From NCBI GenBank assembly GCA_000739535.1, contig DF820464.1, positions 878,174 to 910,441 on the forward strand: a DNA stretch of 32,268 nt, written 5' to 3'. The DNA is from Candidatus Vecturithrix granuli (GTDB lineage Bacteria; Moduliflexota; Moduliflexia; Moduliflexales; Moduliflexaceae). The notes beneath the pieces were generated by a model that was not told the origin of the DNA, made no database searches, and saw only the letters and a list, made by a program, of their open reading frames with translations. Each line of letters begins with the position of its first letter. The stretch's first letter is position 1. A program made the position numbers and the translations under genes. Positions 1-7,393 of this stretch are shown here, one piece after another.

Positions 1-36
1 TGTTTTAAAAGTCCATGCAACGGGCATTTCGAGAGA

Positions 37-102
37 GGTGAACAGGAGTGTCAACGCTCTGCTTTGACAGCGAAAGCAGAGCTTTCGCACTCCTCACCTG
101 CA
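37..102. repeat. Dispersed palindromic element, GGAGTG...CACTCC type
   Basis: The outer arms pair (ggtg..aggagtg near 37-50 with cactcctcacc near 88-100). Inside are two small hairpins, gtcaa/ttgac and gcgaaag/ctttcgc. A related element lies at 11165-11224, sharing caggagtg, the caa-gct-tttg core and gctttcgcac. The rest of 1-322 shows no gene I can support. Confidence 0.6.
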
Positions 103-322
103 AACTTTTAAAACAGCTTCTAAGGTTTGTCCTCAATCATTATCGGACAGCACCTCAATATCAGAAAACGTCCGTGTTTTTTGATATTGAACGTGTTGCT
201 CCAACACGCTATGAAAAAATTAGAATATGGATAATGTCTGGCATCTGACCGTAACATTTCTGTTCTGTCGCCGCTTCCATCAATATTGTATTCTTTATCA
301 ATCATATCAGGAGGAAGTCACC

Positions 323-1546
323 ATGAAAATATTCGCAAAGATTGTTGTGCTGTTCGTTGTGTGCAGTGTGATTATGCCCGCCGCAACACATGCCGTTTCG
401 TTAGTCGGAACAAAACACGTTGAGAGCAGCGTGCCCTATACGCGGCAGGTCACCGGGGTGCGTGGGGGAACCGCGTATGAGAGCCGGCCGGGTGGATACC
501 CCACCCAGTTGCGCGGCGATGACGGCCAATTGATCAATGACGGCAAATGGATGATGGCATTTTGCGTTGAGCCTGGGATTAAGGCCCACGACGGGAAAGA
601 AGGCGAACTGCCGGTGGAGGCCGTGGCTCCCGAGCAGAAAAAGGGTGGGTTGCAAGCGGCCTGGCTGATGGACATGTTTTATGACGACGCGCATGATGAG
701 AATCACCTGGCCGCTTTGCAAATGGCGATTTGGGAAGTCGTAACCGATAGCACGTATGACCTGGCGGCCGGCGATTTCAAAATTTGGGATGGCAATCAAG
801 CGGCGCTCGACTTAGCCGCAAGTTATCTGGCGCAAGTGCCGTCAGAGTTTACCCCTGAGCAGCTCGCCTGTTTGAATCGTATGTACCAGTGGATATCGCA
901 TCCCGACAAACAAGATTTTATCGTCACCCGCGGCAATGCGTGCAGTGAGGCACAGCCGATCACCACACAGTCCGTTGCGTTAGTCGAAACAAAACACCTC
1001 GCAAGCAGCGTGCCCTATATGCGACAGGTCAAAGGCGTGCGTGGGGGTGTCGCGTATGAGAGCCGGCCGGGTGGATACCCCACGAAGTTACGTTGCGAGG
1101 GCCGGCAATTACTCAATGACGGCAAATGGATGATGACATTTTGCGTGGAACCCGGAGTGAAAGCCCACGACGGGAAAGACGGAGAACTGTCGGTGAAGTT
1201 GGTGGATCCTGAGCAGAAAAAGGGTGGCTTGCAAGCGGCCTGGCTGTTCGACATGTTTTATGACGACGCACATGACGAGAATCACCTCGCTGCCGTGCAA
1301 ATGGCGATTTGGGAAGTTATTGTCGATCCCGCTGGCCCGTATGATTTGACGACCGGCGATTTCAAAATCTCAGAAGGCGATCCAGCGGCAATTGAGCTAG
1401 CCAAAAGCTATCTGGCGCAAGTGCCGGCGCAGTTTGATCCTGCACGTGTCACATGCTTGAATAACACGTACCGAGTGATCACGCATCCTAAACGACAAGA
1501 TTTGATCATCCAATGGAATACCTGCGGGAACGATAGCTGCCAGTAG
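323..1546 (+). CDS. Secreted protein with two tandem thioester-like (Cys/Gln) domains
   Basis: 407 aa. The start at 323 is chosen because AGGAGGAAG lies just upstream; the frame is open further 5' but without such a site. Residues 1-24 are a signal peptide ending ATHA. Two near-identical units follow, about residues 25-210 and 218-407. Each has FCVEPG (Cys81, Cys274) and, exactly 52 residues later, the Gln of QMAIWEV (Gln133, Gln326). A Cys in an [FY]C.xP context plus Q.AIW is the hallmark of bacterial thioester domains (TED/TQXA), which form an internal Cys-Gln thioester and attach covalently to surface amines. Each unit also has a further C-terminal Cys pair that may form a disulphide. There is no LPXTG, PEP-CTERM or transmembrane tail, so the protein is predicted to be released or periplasmic. 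The thioester assignment rests on motifs only; the units could be a PEP-CTERM-type secreted domain that uses the same motif. Confidence 0.7.
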   Translation: MKIFAKIVVLFVVCSVIMPAATHAVSLVGTKHVESSVPYTRQVTGVRGGTAYESRPGGYPTQLRGDDGQLINDGKWMMAFCVEPGIKAHDGKEGELPVEAVAPEQKKGGLQAAWLMDMFYDDAHDENHLAALQMAIWEVVTDSTYDLAAGDFKIWDGNQAALDLAASYLAQVPSEFTPEQLACLNRMYQWISHPDKQDFIVTRGNACSEAQPITTQSVALVETKHLASSVPYMRQVKGVRGGVAYESRPGGYPTKLRCEGRQLLNDGKWMMTFCVEPGVKAHDGKDGELSVKLVDPEQKKGGLQAAWLFDMFYDDAHDENHLAAVQMAIWEVIVDPAGPYDLTTGDFKISEGDPAAIELAKSYLAQVPAQFDPARVTCLNNTYRVITHPKRQDLIIQWNTCGNDSCQ

Positions 1547-1564
1547 GGTTCTCACATTGTTCTT

Positions 1565-1647
1565 GCAGAGCGCGGTGTACGTGACTGTTCGCTCTGCCGC
1601 TCTCGACATGTACCGGCGGATGATCTCCGATTGCTCGCCGGTACATG
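1565..1647. other. Two consecutive hairpins downstream of the thioester gene
   Basis: gcagagcg (1565-1572) pairs with cgctctgc (1590-1597), and catgtaccggcg (1607-1618) pairs with cgccggtacatg (1636-1647). Neither is followed by a T-run, so they are weak terminator candidates or repeat remnants. The remainder of the spacer to 1941 shows no gene, only the ribosome-binding site AAGGAGAG before the next start. Confidence 0.45.
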
Positions 1648-1941
1648 CGGGTAAGCTGCCTGTCGGGTGAGTCATTAAGGTTGTGAATGACCTACCTTCC
1701 ACCGTCTATAACACCTTCATCATGAGCGGCACACGGGATGGCTACATGGGAAAATCCGCAAGTTCCAGAATTCTCGTCCCTGGAAGAGCGCAAAAATTTC
1801 ATCATTTTGCATTTTTCTGTAACCATTCTCACCACCCCTTCGACTCCTCTACATGTAAGATGAAAATATCATTCATGAAATAGCAAACCGAATGCTGAGA
1901 CAGTCTGTCTGGTATTCACCCAAATAGAAGGAGAGCAAATT

Positions 1942-2571
1942 ATGACTCGTACACACAAAGTTTTAAGCGTTGCACTTATTCTGGCAGTTGGAATTACAAT
2001 GATTGGCATGACTCTGGACGCGCAGGCCTATGGCAAGAAAGATAATCGGCCGACCAATGTTCCCGGAGGCCAATTTCCAGCAGGCCCTGAAGGCCAGTTT
2101 CCAGAGGGACCCGGAGGTCAATTTCCGGGAAAAGATGAAGGCAGAGGCATGGGATTTCTGGAAATGCTGACCAGGGAATTGGACCTGACGCCGGACCAGC
2201 AAGGGGAAATTACAAAGATCATGGCAACCTTCCGGCAGGAACAGCAGGCGAAAATCAAAGAACGCATAGCGGCTCAACGCGAGAAAATGCAGCAATTGTT
2301 TACTGCGGAGTTCGATGAAGCTAAAGTGCGCGAATTTTTCCAGCAAATGGAAGTTGAACGCGAAGCTGAACGCGAGAAGATGCGTGAAGATCGTTTTGTG
2401 GAACGCGTCAAATTAATCAGTGCGATCAACGCGGTCTTAACCCCTGAACAATTAAAAATCGTCCAGGAAAAATTTGATAAATTATTCGAAGAAGATCGCC
2501 CGATGTTTAATCGCCCGATGTTTAATCGTCCAGGGTTTGATAAAGAAGAACGCCCCCCTGTGAACAATTAA
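1942..2571 (+). CDS. Spy/CpxP-like periplasmic LTxxQ-motif protein
   Basis: 209 aa with a good ribosome-binding site (AAGGAGAG). The N-terminus is a signal peptide (hydrophobic about 7-25, ending DAQA). A Gly/Pro/Gln-rich segment with three copies of a GGQFP-type repeat follows (about 42-62). Next is a highly charged helical region with two LTxxQ motifs, LTPDQQ near residue 80 and LTPEQL near 171. This is the arrangement of the Spy/CpxP family, periplasmic helical proteins that bind misfolded envelope proteins or sense metals. The C-terminus carries a short MFNRP repeat. It lies 174 bp upstream of the RND transporter on the same strand; LTxxQ proteins often accompany efflux genes, which suggests an envelope-stress or export role. 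Family is fairly sure, specific function unknown. Confidence 0.75.
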   Translation: MTRTHKVLSVALILAVGITMIGMTLDAQAYGKKDNRPTNVPGGQFPAGPEGQFPEGPGGQFPGKDEGRGMGFLEMLTRELDLTPDQQGEITKIMATFRQEQQAKIKERIAAQREKMQQLFTAEFDEAKVREFFQQMEVEREAEREKMREDRFVERVKLISAINAVLTPEQLKIVQEKFDKLFEEDRPMFNRPMFNRPGFDKEERPPVNN

Positions 2572-2592
2572 ATCTTTCCTTGTTCCTCACCA

Positions 2593-2619
2593 GGCCATGC
2601 ACACAATGGGTGCATGGCC
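2593..2619 (+). terminator. Hairpin between LTxxQ gene and RND gene
   Basis: The perfect 9-bp stem ggccatgca/tgcatggcc has a 9-nt loop and lies 22 bp after the stop codon. No U-tract follows, so this may be a weak or factor-dependent terminator or an mRNA-stabilising hairpin that still lets the pump be co-transcribed. Confidence 0.4.
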
Positions 2620-2745
2620 CCTAATCATTACAGCATTATTCATCAGTTTTATCGGAGCGACAAAGCTCTTCTTTGGCTGTCAAAGGCAAGTTTTGATACT
2701 CCTATCCTCTGTGCTCAGATCAACTGAATAATTTGGAGAGAAAAA

Positions 2746-5700
2746 ATGAAATCACTATTCAAATTTTTTACCGAACGACACCTGTTAGCGAATGCTCTAA
2801 CGATCATGATCTTACTGCTCGGCTCATATTCGCTTATGACGATGAATCGCGAGGAGTTTCCGAATGCCGATACAGGCGTAGTGACAATCTCAACGACGTA
2901 TTCTGGCGCATCCCCTGAAGATGTGGAACTCGAAGTGACCAATAAACTCGAAGATAAGCTCAAAAGTATTACCGGCATTAAGACGATAAGCTCTACCTCA
3001 GCAGAAAATAGTTCACGGATTGAAATTGAAATCGATGAAGATGAAGATCAGGATGAAGTGTATGATGAAATTGTGGAAACGGTGAATGGCGTAGATGATT
3101 TACCCCATGATGCCGATACGCCAAGGATTACCAAAATGAATCCGAAAATGAAGTCGATTTTAACGATCGGTTTTAGCAGCGGTCGTTTGAGTTACCGTGA
3201 GTTACGCGATTATGTGCATGACTTTGAGAAGAAACTGTTGCGAATTGACGGTGTGGCGGAAGTGAATCTTTCAGGCTATCTGGATCGTGAAGTGCGCATC
3301 GAAGTCTCCCCGGATAAACTGATGAAATACGGCGTCTCGCTCAATCAACTCGCAGAGGTGATTTCAGCCCGCAACATTCGTTCATCCGGCGGGTCAATAG
3401 ATACCCCTATTGATCAAAAAAATGTGATTACACTGGCGAAGTTTACCGATCCGGAGGAAGTCGGCGATGTCATTATCAAATCATACTCCAGCGGCGCAGA
3501 AGTTCGGGTGAAAGATGTCGCCACGATCTGCGATGGTTTTGAGGAGTCCGAAACCATCCAACGTATCAATGGGAAGCCAGCTATATCAGCCAGTGTGACC
3601 AAAAGCACCAGCGCAGATATTCTTCGGACCTCCGACGCGATCAAAGCCATGATCGCCGAAGAGCAAGCGACGCTGCCAGCGGATACTATTGAGTTTATGA
3701 TTACGCGCGATGATTCGACCGGCGTGCGCGATAAATTTGAGATTGTCAAATCAAATGGCGCAGTTGGCTTAATTCTCGTCTTTATCATACTGGCAATCTT
3801 CCTGAATATCCGCACCTCGTTTTGGGTGGCGATGGGAATTCCGGTCTCGCTGATGGGGACGCTCATACTGCTGCCGTTTTTTGATGTGGAGTTGGATAGC
3901 CTGACAATGGCCGCAATGGTGCTGGTGATTGGTATTATTGTGGACGATGCGATCGTAATCTCAGAAAATATCTTCCAACGCCGTGAGAAAGGAGAGTCCC
4001 CTCTGGAAGCAGCGGTCAATGGTGTGCATGAAGTCGCATTGCCGGTCTTTTCAACTGTTGCGACCACCGTGCTCGCTTTTATTCCGATGTTCTTTATCAC
4101 GGGGATGATGGGCAAGTTTCTCTATGTGGTTCCCCTGACCGTGATTATTGCACTAACCGTATCGATGCTGGAAGCCTATCTGATTCTTCCGGCGCACCTC
4201 ATGTCCAGCCTGATAAATACGAAGCAGCAGAAAGCCGGGCGTGACTGGTTTCGTCCGATTCGTCAGGGATTTGAACGTCTGGTCTCCAAGATGCTCTCCC
4301 TGCGTTATGTATGGCTGTTTCTGGCCGTAGCAATACTGGCCGGTTCGATTATTCATGCCACTGGTTCAATGAAGTTTGTCCTGATGGATCGCGGCAGTAA
4401 CGTAGAGTCTTTGGACATGACGTTAGAAATGCCATTGGGTACCGCTTTAGAGACGACTTCATCTAAAATGGAAGAAATTGAGGCGATTCTGTCCACCTTT
4501 CCTGGTACAGAAATAAGTGCATATACGACCACCATTGGGTCGGGCGGATGGCGGAGTGTCAGTAGTGGGCATTTAGCAACCATGACGATGTATCTTCCTC
4601 CTGCTTCCGAATTGGCCCGCCCGGTCAATGAGATTGTGGAAGACTTACGTCAGCAAATTGATGCCATTTCAGGCCCTCAAGAAGTGACAATTGGTATGAG
4701 CCTCAAAGGCCCGCCAACCGGCAATGCGGTAGAAATTCTGGTCAAGGGTGGGGATAAAAGCACCCGTAATGCGGCTGTGACTGATATTATGGCATTTCTC
4801 AAGACAGTTAACGGGGTTTCCGACCTCGAACGTGATGATAAATCTGGTAAGGATGAAATTATTATTCAACCCAAATATTCCCTGTTGGCGCGCTATGGGT
4901 TGACAGTCTCTGATCTGGCCCAGACTGTGAGAACAACGTATGAAGGACAAGAAGCGACCACCACACGCTACGGCGATGAAGATGTCAGCTTTAGCGTCAT
5001 CTTGCAGCCTGAATATCGTAAGAACCTCGACTACTTAAAAACGCTGAAAATCTCGAATGATCAGGGTGAATTGATTAATCTGGAGGAAGTGGCGGACTTT
5101 ACAATGCAGCCGGGTGTATATGCATTCTATCATGAAGATGCAGACCCGACAGTGACAATCACCGGTGAGATTGATGAGAACGTAACAACCTCGATAGAAG
5201 CCATGACGGCAGTGAAACAGGAATTTGATTTCGAAAAAATGCGCCAATATTCTGGCATCCAACTTGATGTCGGCGGAGAAGCCGCAGATTCCCGACAAGC
5301 CATTCAAGACCTGCTGATGAGTTTCGGACTTGCGGCAATCGGCATCTATTTTCTGCTCATGCTCCAGTTCAATTCCTTGACGCAGCCCTTTATCGTCCTG
5401 ATCACCATTCCTTTTGGCGTGGCCGGTGTGATTCTGGTAATGGCCTTGCACGGGATGACGCAGGCCTCTTTCTTTGCCGGAATTGGCGTGATCGGGCTGG
5501 CTGGAGTCGTAGTTAACGATGCCATCGTTATGGTGGATCATCTGAATGTCTTGATCCGCCGCAAAGATGAAAATATGGTCGCGCTAATTGCTGAAGGTGT
5601 AGCCGATCGTTTGCGTCCGGTGATTCTGACCACCGTGACCACCGTCTTCGGCTTGCTGCCTTTAACCTACGGCATCGGCGGTGAAGATACCATGATGGGA

Positions 5701-5886
5701 CCAATGGCCATGGCCTTAGGGTATGGGTTACTCTTTGCCACACCGATTACCCTGATTTTATTGCCCTGCTTGTATATGATTAGGATTGATTTTCAGAACG
5801 TAGTTGGTAAAGTCAAACAGATATTGACGCTGCGAAAGCCATCCATAGCAACTCTGCCACAGCCAAAAGAAGCCTCGGCAGTCTGA
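2746..5886 (+). CDS. RND-family efflux transporter permease (AcrB/HAE-like)
   Basis: 1046 aa, the usual length of the family. GGAGAG precedes the ATG. TM1 is at about residues 10-32, a large periplasmic loop follows, then the TM2-6 block from about 340. TM4 carries GIIVDDAIVISEN with the proton-relay aspartates Asp400 and Asp401 (equivalent to AcrB Asp407/408). A second periplasmic loop leads to the TM8-12 block. TM10 reads VVVNDAIVMVD (Asn924, Asp925), so the AcrB Lys940 position is Asn, as in several RND subfamilies outside the classical drug pumps. The protein would export drugs, lipids or other amphiphiles by proton antiport. No membrane-fusion adaptor or TolC-like channel gene is adjacent; these must be elsewhere or the pump works without them. 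The substrate cannot be inferred. Confidence 0.9.
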   Translation: MKSLFKFFTERHLLANALTIMILLLGSYSLMTMNREEFPNADTGVVTISTTYSGASPEDVELEVTNKLEDKLKSITGIKTISSTSAENSSRIEIEIDEDEDQDEVYDEIVETVNGVDDLPHDADTPRITKMNPKMKSILTIGFSSGRLSYRELRDYVHDFEKKLLRIDGVAEVNLSGYLDREVRIEVSPDKLMKYGVSLNQLAEVISARNIRSSGGSIDTPIDQKNVITLAKFTDPEEVGDVIIKSYSSGAEVRVKDVATICDGFEESETIQRINGKPAISASVTKSTSADILRTSDAIKAMIAEEQATLPADTIEFMITRDDSTGVRDKFEIVKSNGAVGLILVFIILAIFLNIRTSFWVAMGIPVSLMGTLILLPFFDVELDSLTMAAMVLVIGIIVDDAIVISENIFQRREKGESPLEAAVNGVHEVALPVFSTVATTVLAFIPMFFITGMMGKFLYVVPLTVIIALTVSMLEAYLILPAHLMSSLINTKQQKAGRDWFRPIRQGFERLVSKMLSLRYVWLFLAVAILAGSIIHATGSMKFVLMDRGSNVESLDMTLEMPLGTALETTSSKMEEIEAILSTFPGTEISAYTTTIGSGGWRSVSSGHLATMTMYLPPASELARPVNEIVEDLRQQIDAISGPQEVTIGMSLKGPPTGNAVEILVKGGDKSTRNAAVTDIMAFLKTVNGVSDLERDDKSGKDEIIIQPKYSLLARYGLTVSDLAQTVRTTYEGQEATTTRYGDEDVSFSVILQPEYRKNLDYLKTLKISNDQGELINLEEVADFTMQPGVYAFYHEDADPTVTITGEIDENVTTSIEAMTAVKQEFDFEKMRQYSGIQLDVGGEAADSRQAIQDLLMSFGLAAIGIYFLLMLQFNSLTQPFIVLITIPFGVAGVILVMALHGMTQASFFAGIGVIGLAGVVVNDAIVMVDHLNVLIRRKDENMVALIAEGVADRLRPVILTTVTTVFGLLPLTYGIGGEDTMMGPMAMALGYGLLFATPITLILLPCLYMIRIDFQNVVGKVKQILTLRKPSIATLPQPKEASAV

Positions 5887-5922
5887 GAATTCTAAAGTGT
5901 TTTAAAAATTTTACGTGCATGG

Positions 5923-5955
5923 AAAAACCGAGTTTTTTCAAAAAACTCGGTTTTT
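5923..5955. terminator. Palindromic bidirectional terminator, CGAGTTTT family
   Basis: A near-perfect stem aaaaaccgagtttttt/aaaaaactcggttttt around a single C, ending in a T-run on both strands. It sits 36 bp after the RND stop. The same core (CGAGTTTT-loop-AAAACTCG) recurs at 6942-6977 and 10549-10581, so it doubles as a dispersed repeat. Confidence 0.7.
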
Positions 5956-6187
5956 TTACCCCACTTGTTCTCAGATTCACAAAAGCTGACGTGATCATCA
6001 ATTGGCTCATCGCCTGCGCCAAGATAGGATCTGAATGTGATGAGAAAGATCACCTGCAAAAAACATTGACAAAATGTATTCATCTTAAAAATTGTCAGAA
6101 CAGTAGAGATTATTGACTATACGACAAAATTCGTTTTGAGAAGCTTGTAGAAAGCGATACAAATTTCTCAGAAAAGTCTGATAATTT

Positions 6188-6589
6188 ATGTGGCGTAAAT
6201 TTGTTCTGTTTTTCCTGGTTGCCGCAGGCATTGGATTCTATGCTTATCAAAATCATCAGGAGACTTCTCAGACTCCTTCTGTCAGATCGGTAGCAGTCAA
6301 TGAGCAGTATTCAGCTACCATTTCACCTGGGGAACTCCCGCCTGAAGCGATTGAGACGCTGCAAGTTATCAAGAAAGGTCCGCCGTTTCCCTATACCAAA
6401 GATGGCACCACCTTTGGAAACCGTGAACAGCTTTTGCCCCGTAAACCAGATGGATATTATCGCGAATTTACGGTAAAAACACCGGGGATTTCTCATCGCG
6501 GCGCACGCAGGATTGTTGTCGGGCAGCAAGGCGAATTGTATTATACTGACGATCATTACCAAACCTTTCGGGAGATTCTGGCAGAATGA
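6188..6589 (+). CDS. Secreted or anchored guanyl-specific ribonuclease, RNase Sa/N1 type (toxin)
   Basis: 133 aa. Residues 4-20 form a hydrophobic signal or anchor. The domain (about 48-131) matches the RNase Sa pattern closely: LPPEAIETL, GPPFPYTKDG, FGNRE, YYREFTV, RGARR, DDHYQTF. By that alignment the catalytic set is present: Glu93 (Sa Glu54), Arg104 and Arg108 (Arg65/Arg69) and His123 (His85). This family cleaves RNA 3' of guanosine. The stop overlaps the start of the barstar-like gene by four bases (ATGA), the usual toxin-then-inhibitor order. No strong ribosome-binding site is visible. It could serve as a secreted nutrient or antagonistic RNase; no polymorphic-toxin trafficking domain is attached. 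Confidence 0.85.
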   Translation: MWRKFVLFFLVAAGIGFYAYQNHQETSQTPSVRSVAVNEQYSATISPGELPPEAIETLQVIKKGPPFPYTKDGTTFGNREQLLPRKPDGYYREFTVKTPGISHRGARRIVVGQQGELYYTDDHYQTFREILAE

Positions 6590-6945
6590 TTGAGGAACAA
6601 GCGTATAACATCCTGGTTCAGCAGTTTACGGCAACGTTTGCGTCAAATTCTGTTGCTGTTATTGTGATTGAAGGGGCGAACATTCACGATAAGCCCAGTT
6701 TTTTGCAAGAATTTGCGGAAAAATTTCATTTTCCGCCGTATTTTGGCAGGAACTGGGATGCTTTTTATGATTGTCTGACCGATTTGGAATGGCTTGACGT
6801 GAAAAATATGCTCATGATCTATTCTCATGCAGCAAGATTTAGAACCGCTCACCCTGAAGATTGGCAGATTGCCATGGAAATTTTATTTGACGCCGCAGAT
6901 TATTGGAAACAACGACAAATTCTATTTAGTATGCTTTTTCTCTAA
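6586..6945 (+). CDS. Barstar-family ribonuclease inhibitor (immunity)
   Basis: 119 aa, slightly longer than barstar (about 90). The diagnostic helix YFGRNWDAFYDCLTD (residues 52-66) matches barstar YYGENLDALWDCLTG. Asp58 and Asp62 fall on barstar Asp35 and Asp39, which occupy the RNase active site. A central strand with hydrophobic residues (MLMIYSHA) and a C-terminal helix/strand complete the fold. Translation is coupled to the upstream RNase by an ATGA overlap. It would bind and block the RNase in the cytoplasm and so protect the producer. The stop codon lies within the first bases of the next palindrome (6942-6977). Confidence 0.85.
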   Translation: MIEEQAYNILVQQFTATFASNSVAVIVIEGANIHDKPSFLQEFAEKFHFPPYFGRNWDAFYDCLTDLEWLDVKNMLMIYSHAARFRTAHPEDWQIAMEILFDAADYWKQRQILFSMLFL

Positions 6946-6977
6946 CAAGCGAGTTTTCTGAAAAACTCGCTTGTTAG
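6942..6977. terminator. Palindrome ending the RNase-barstar operon
   Basis: Perfect 16-bp arms, ctaacaagcgagtttt (6942-6957) and aaaactcgcttgttag (6962-6977), with a 4-nt loop. The arm includes the barstar stop codon. It belongs to the same CGAGTTTT palindrome family as 5923-5955 and 10549-10581. Confidence 0.6.
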
Positions 6978-7010
6978 ACTTATCATTTTTGAGGAGGAAC
7001 AAATTTTACA

Positions 7011-7232
7011 ATGCTTGCGTACCAGAAAGGAACATTAATTTCCTGGAATGATGATCGTGGATTTGGTTTTATCGAACCGGAAAATAAAGCCCAAAAAGTG
7101 TTTATCCACATTTCTGCTCTCAAAAAAGGCGGACGCCGTCCACAAGAGGGTGATGTCATTCATTACCAGTTAGACATGGATCGCGGCGATGGGGATGGCA
7201 TTCCCTGTGAAGATCAACTGTGTGGACATTAG
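7011..7232 (+). CDS. Cold-shock domain protein with residual Excalibur tail (internally deleted)
   Basis: 73 aa, with a strong GAGGAGG ribosome-binding site. Residues 1-52 are a cold-shock OB fold of the kind found at the N-terminus of multidomain envelope proteins: KGTLISWNDDRGFGFI (RNP1 RGFGFI) and VFIHIS (RNP2). The fold runs straight into DRGDGDGIPCEDQLCGH, which is the extreme C-terminus of an Excalibur calcium-binding domain (DxDxDGxxCE). In known cold-shock/Excalibur proteins a basic linker, a transmembrane helix and most of the Excalibur domain lie between. Here they are absent and the frame is intact. It may still bind nucleic acid; the tail probably lacks a complete calcium site. 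Confidence 0.7.
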   Translation: MLAYQKGTLISWNDDRGFGFIEPENKAQKVFIHISALKKGGRRPQEGDVIHYQLDMDRGDGDGIPCEDQLCGH

Positions 7233-7256
7233 TGTTCTTTTAAGGATTAACTGACG

Positions 7257-7310
7257 GGTTCGTAGTCTCGCCTTCAGGCGGAAGAACTCGCTAAACCGAG
7301 AACTACAAAC
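7257..7310. repeat. Dispersed element, GTAGT-hairpin-AAGAA-hairpin-ACTAC
   Basis: The outer arms gtagt (7262-7266) and actac (7302-7306) enclose hairpin cgcc-ttca-ggcg, the linker aagaa and hairpin ctcg...cgag. The same architecture recurs at 21333-21387 and 23813-23863. It lies between the cold-shock gene and threonine synthase; no gene is visible in 7233-7393. Confidence 0.6.
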
Positions 7311-7393
7311 CTGCCATGCTAATTTTGATAAAGCAATTAGGAATATATCGTTTTTATAATTAATTGCTCAGAGGCTGTTAGAGGAGAACTTCT

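Noticed and set aside
1015-1254. Antisense ORFs inside both thioester repeats with similar translations
   Set aside because: The similarity merely mirrors the duplicated sense-strand sequence; no ribosome-binding sites.
6066-6094. TTGACA near 6066 as promoter for the RNase-barstar operon
   Set aside because: No acceptable -10 element at 16-18 bp.
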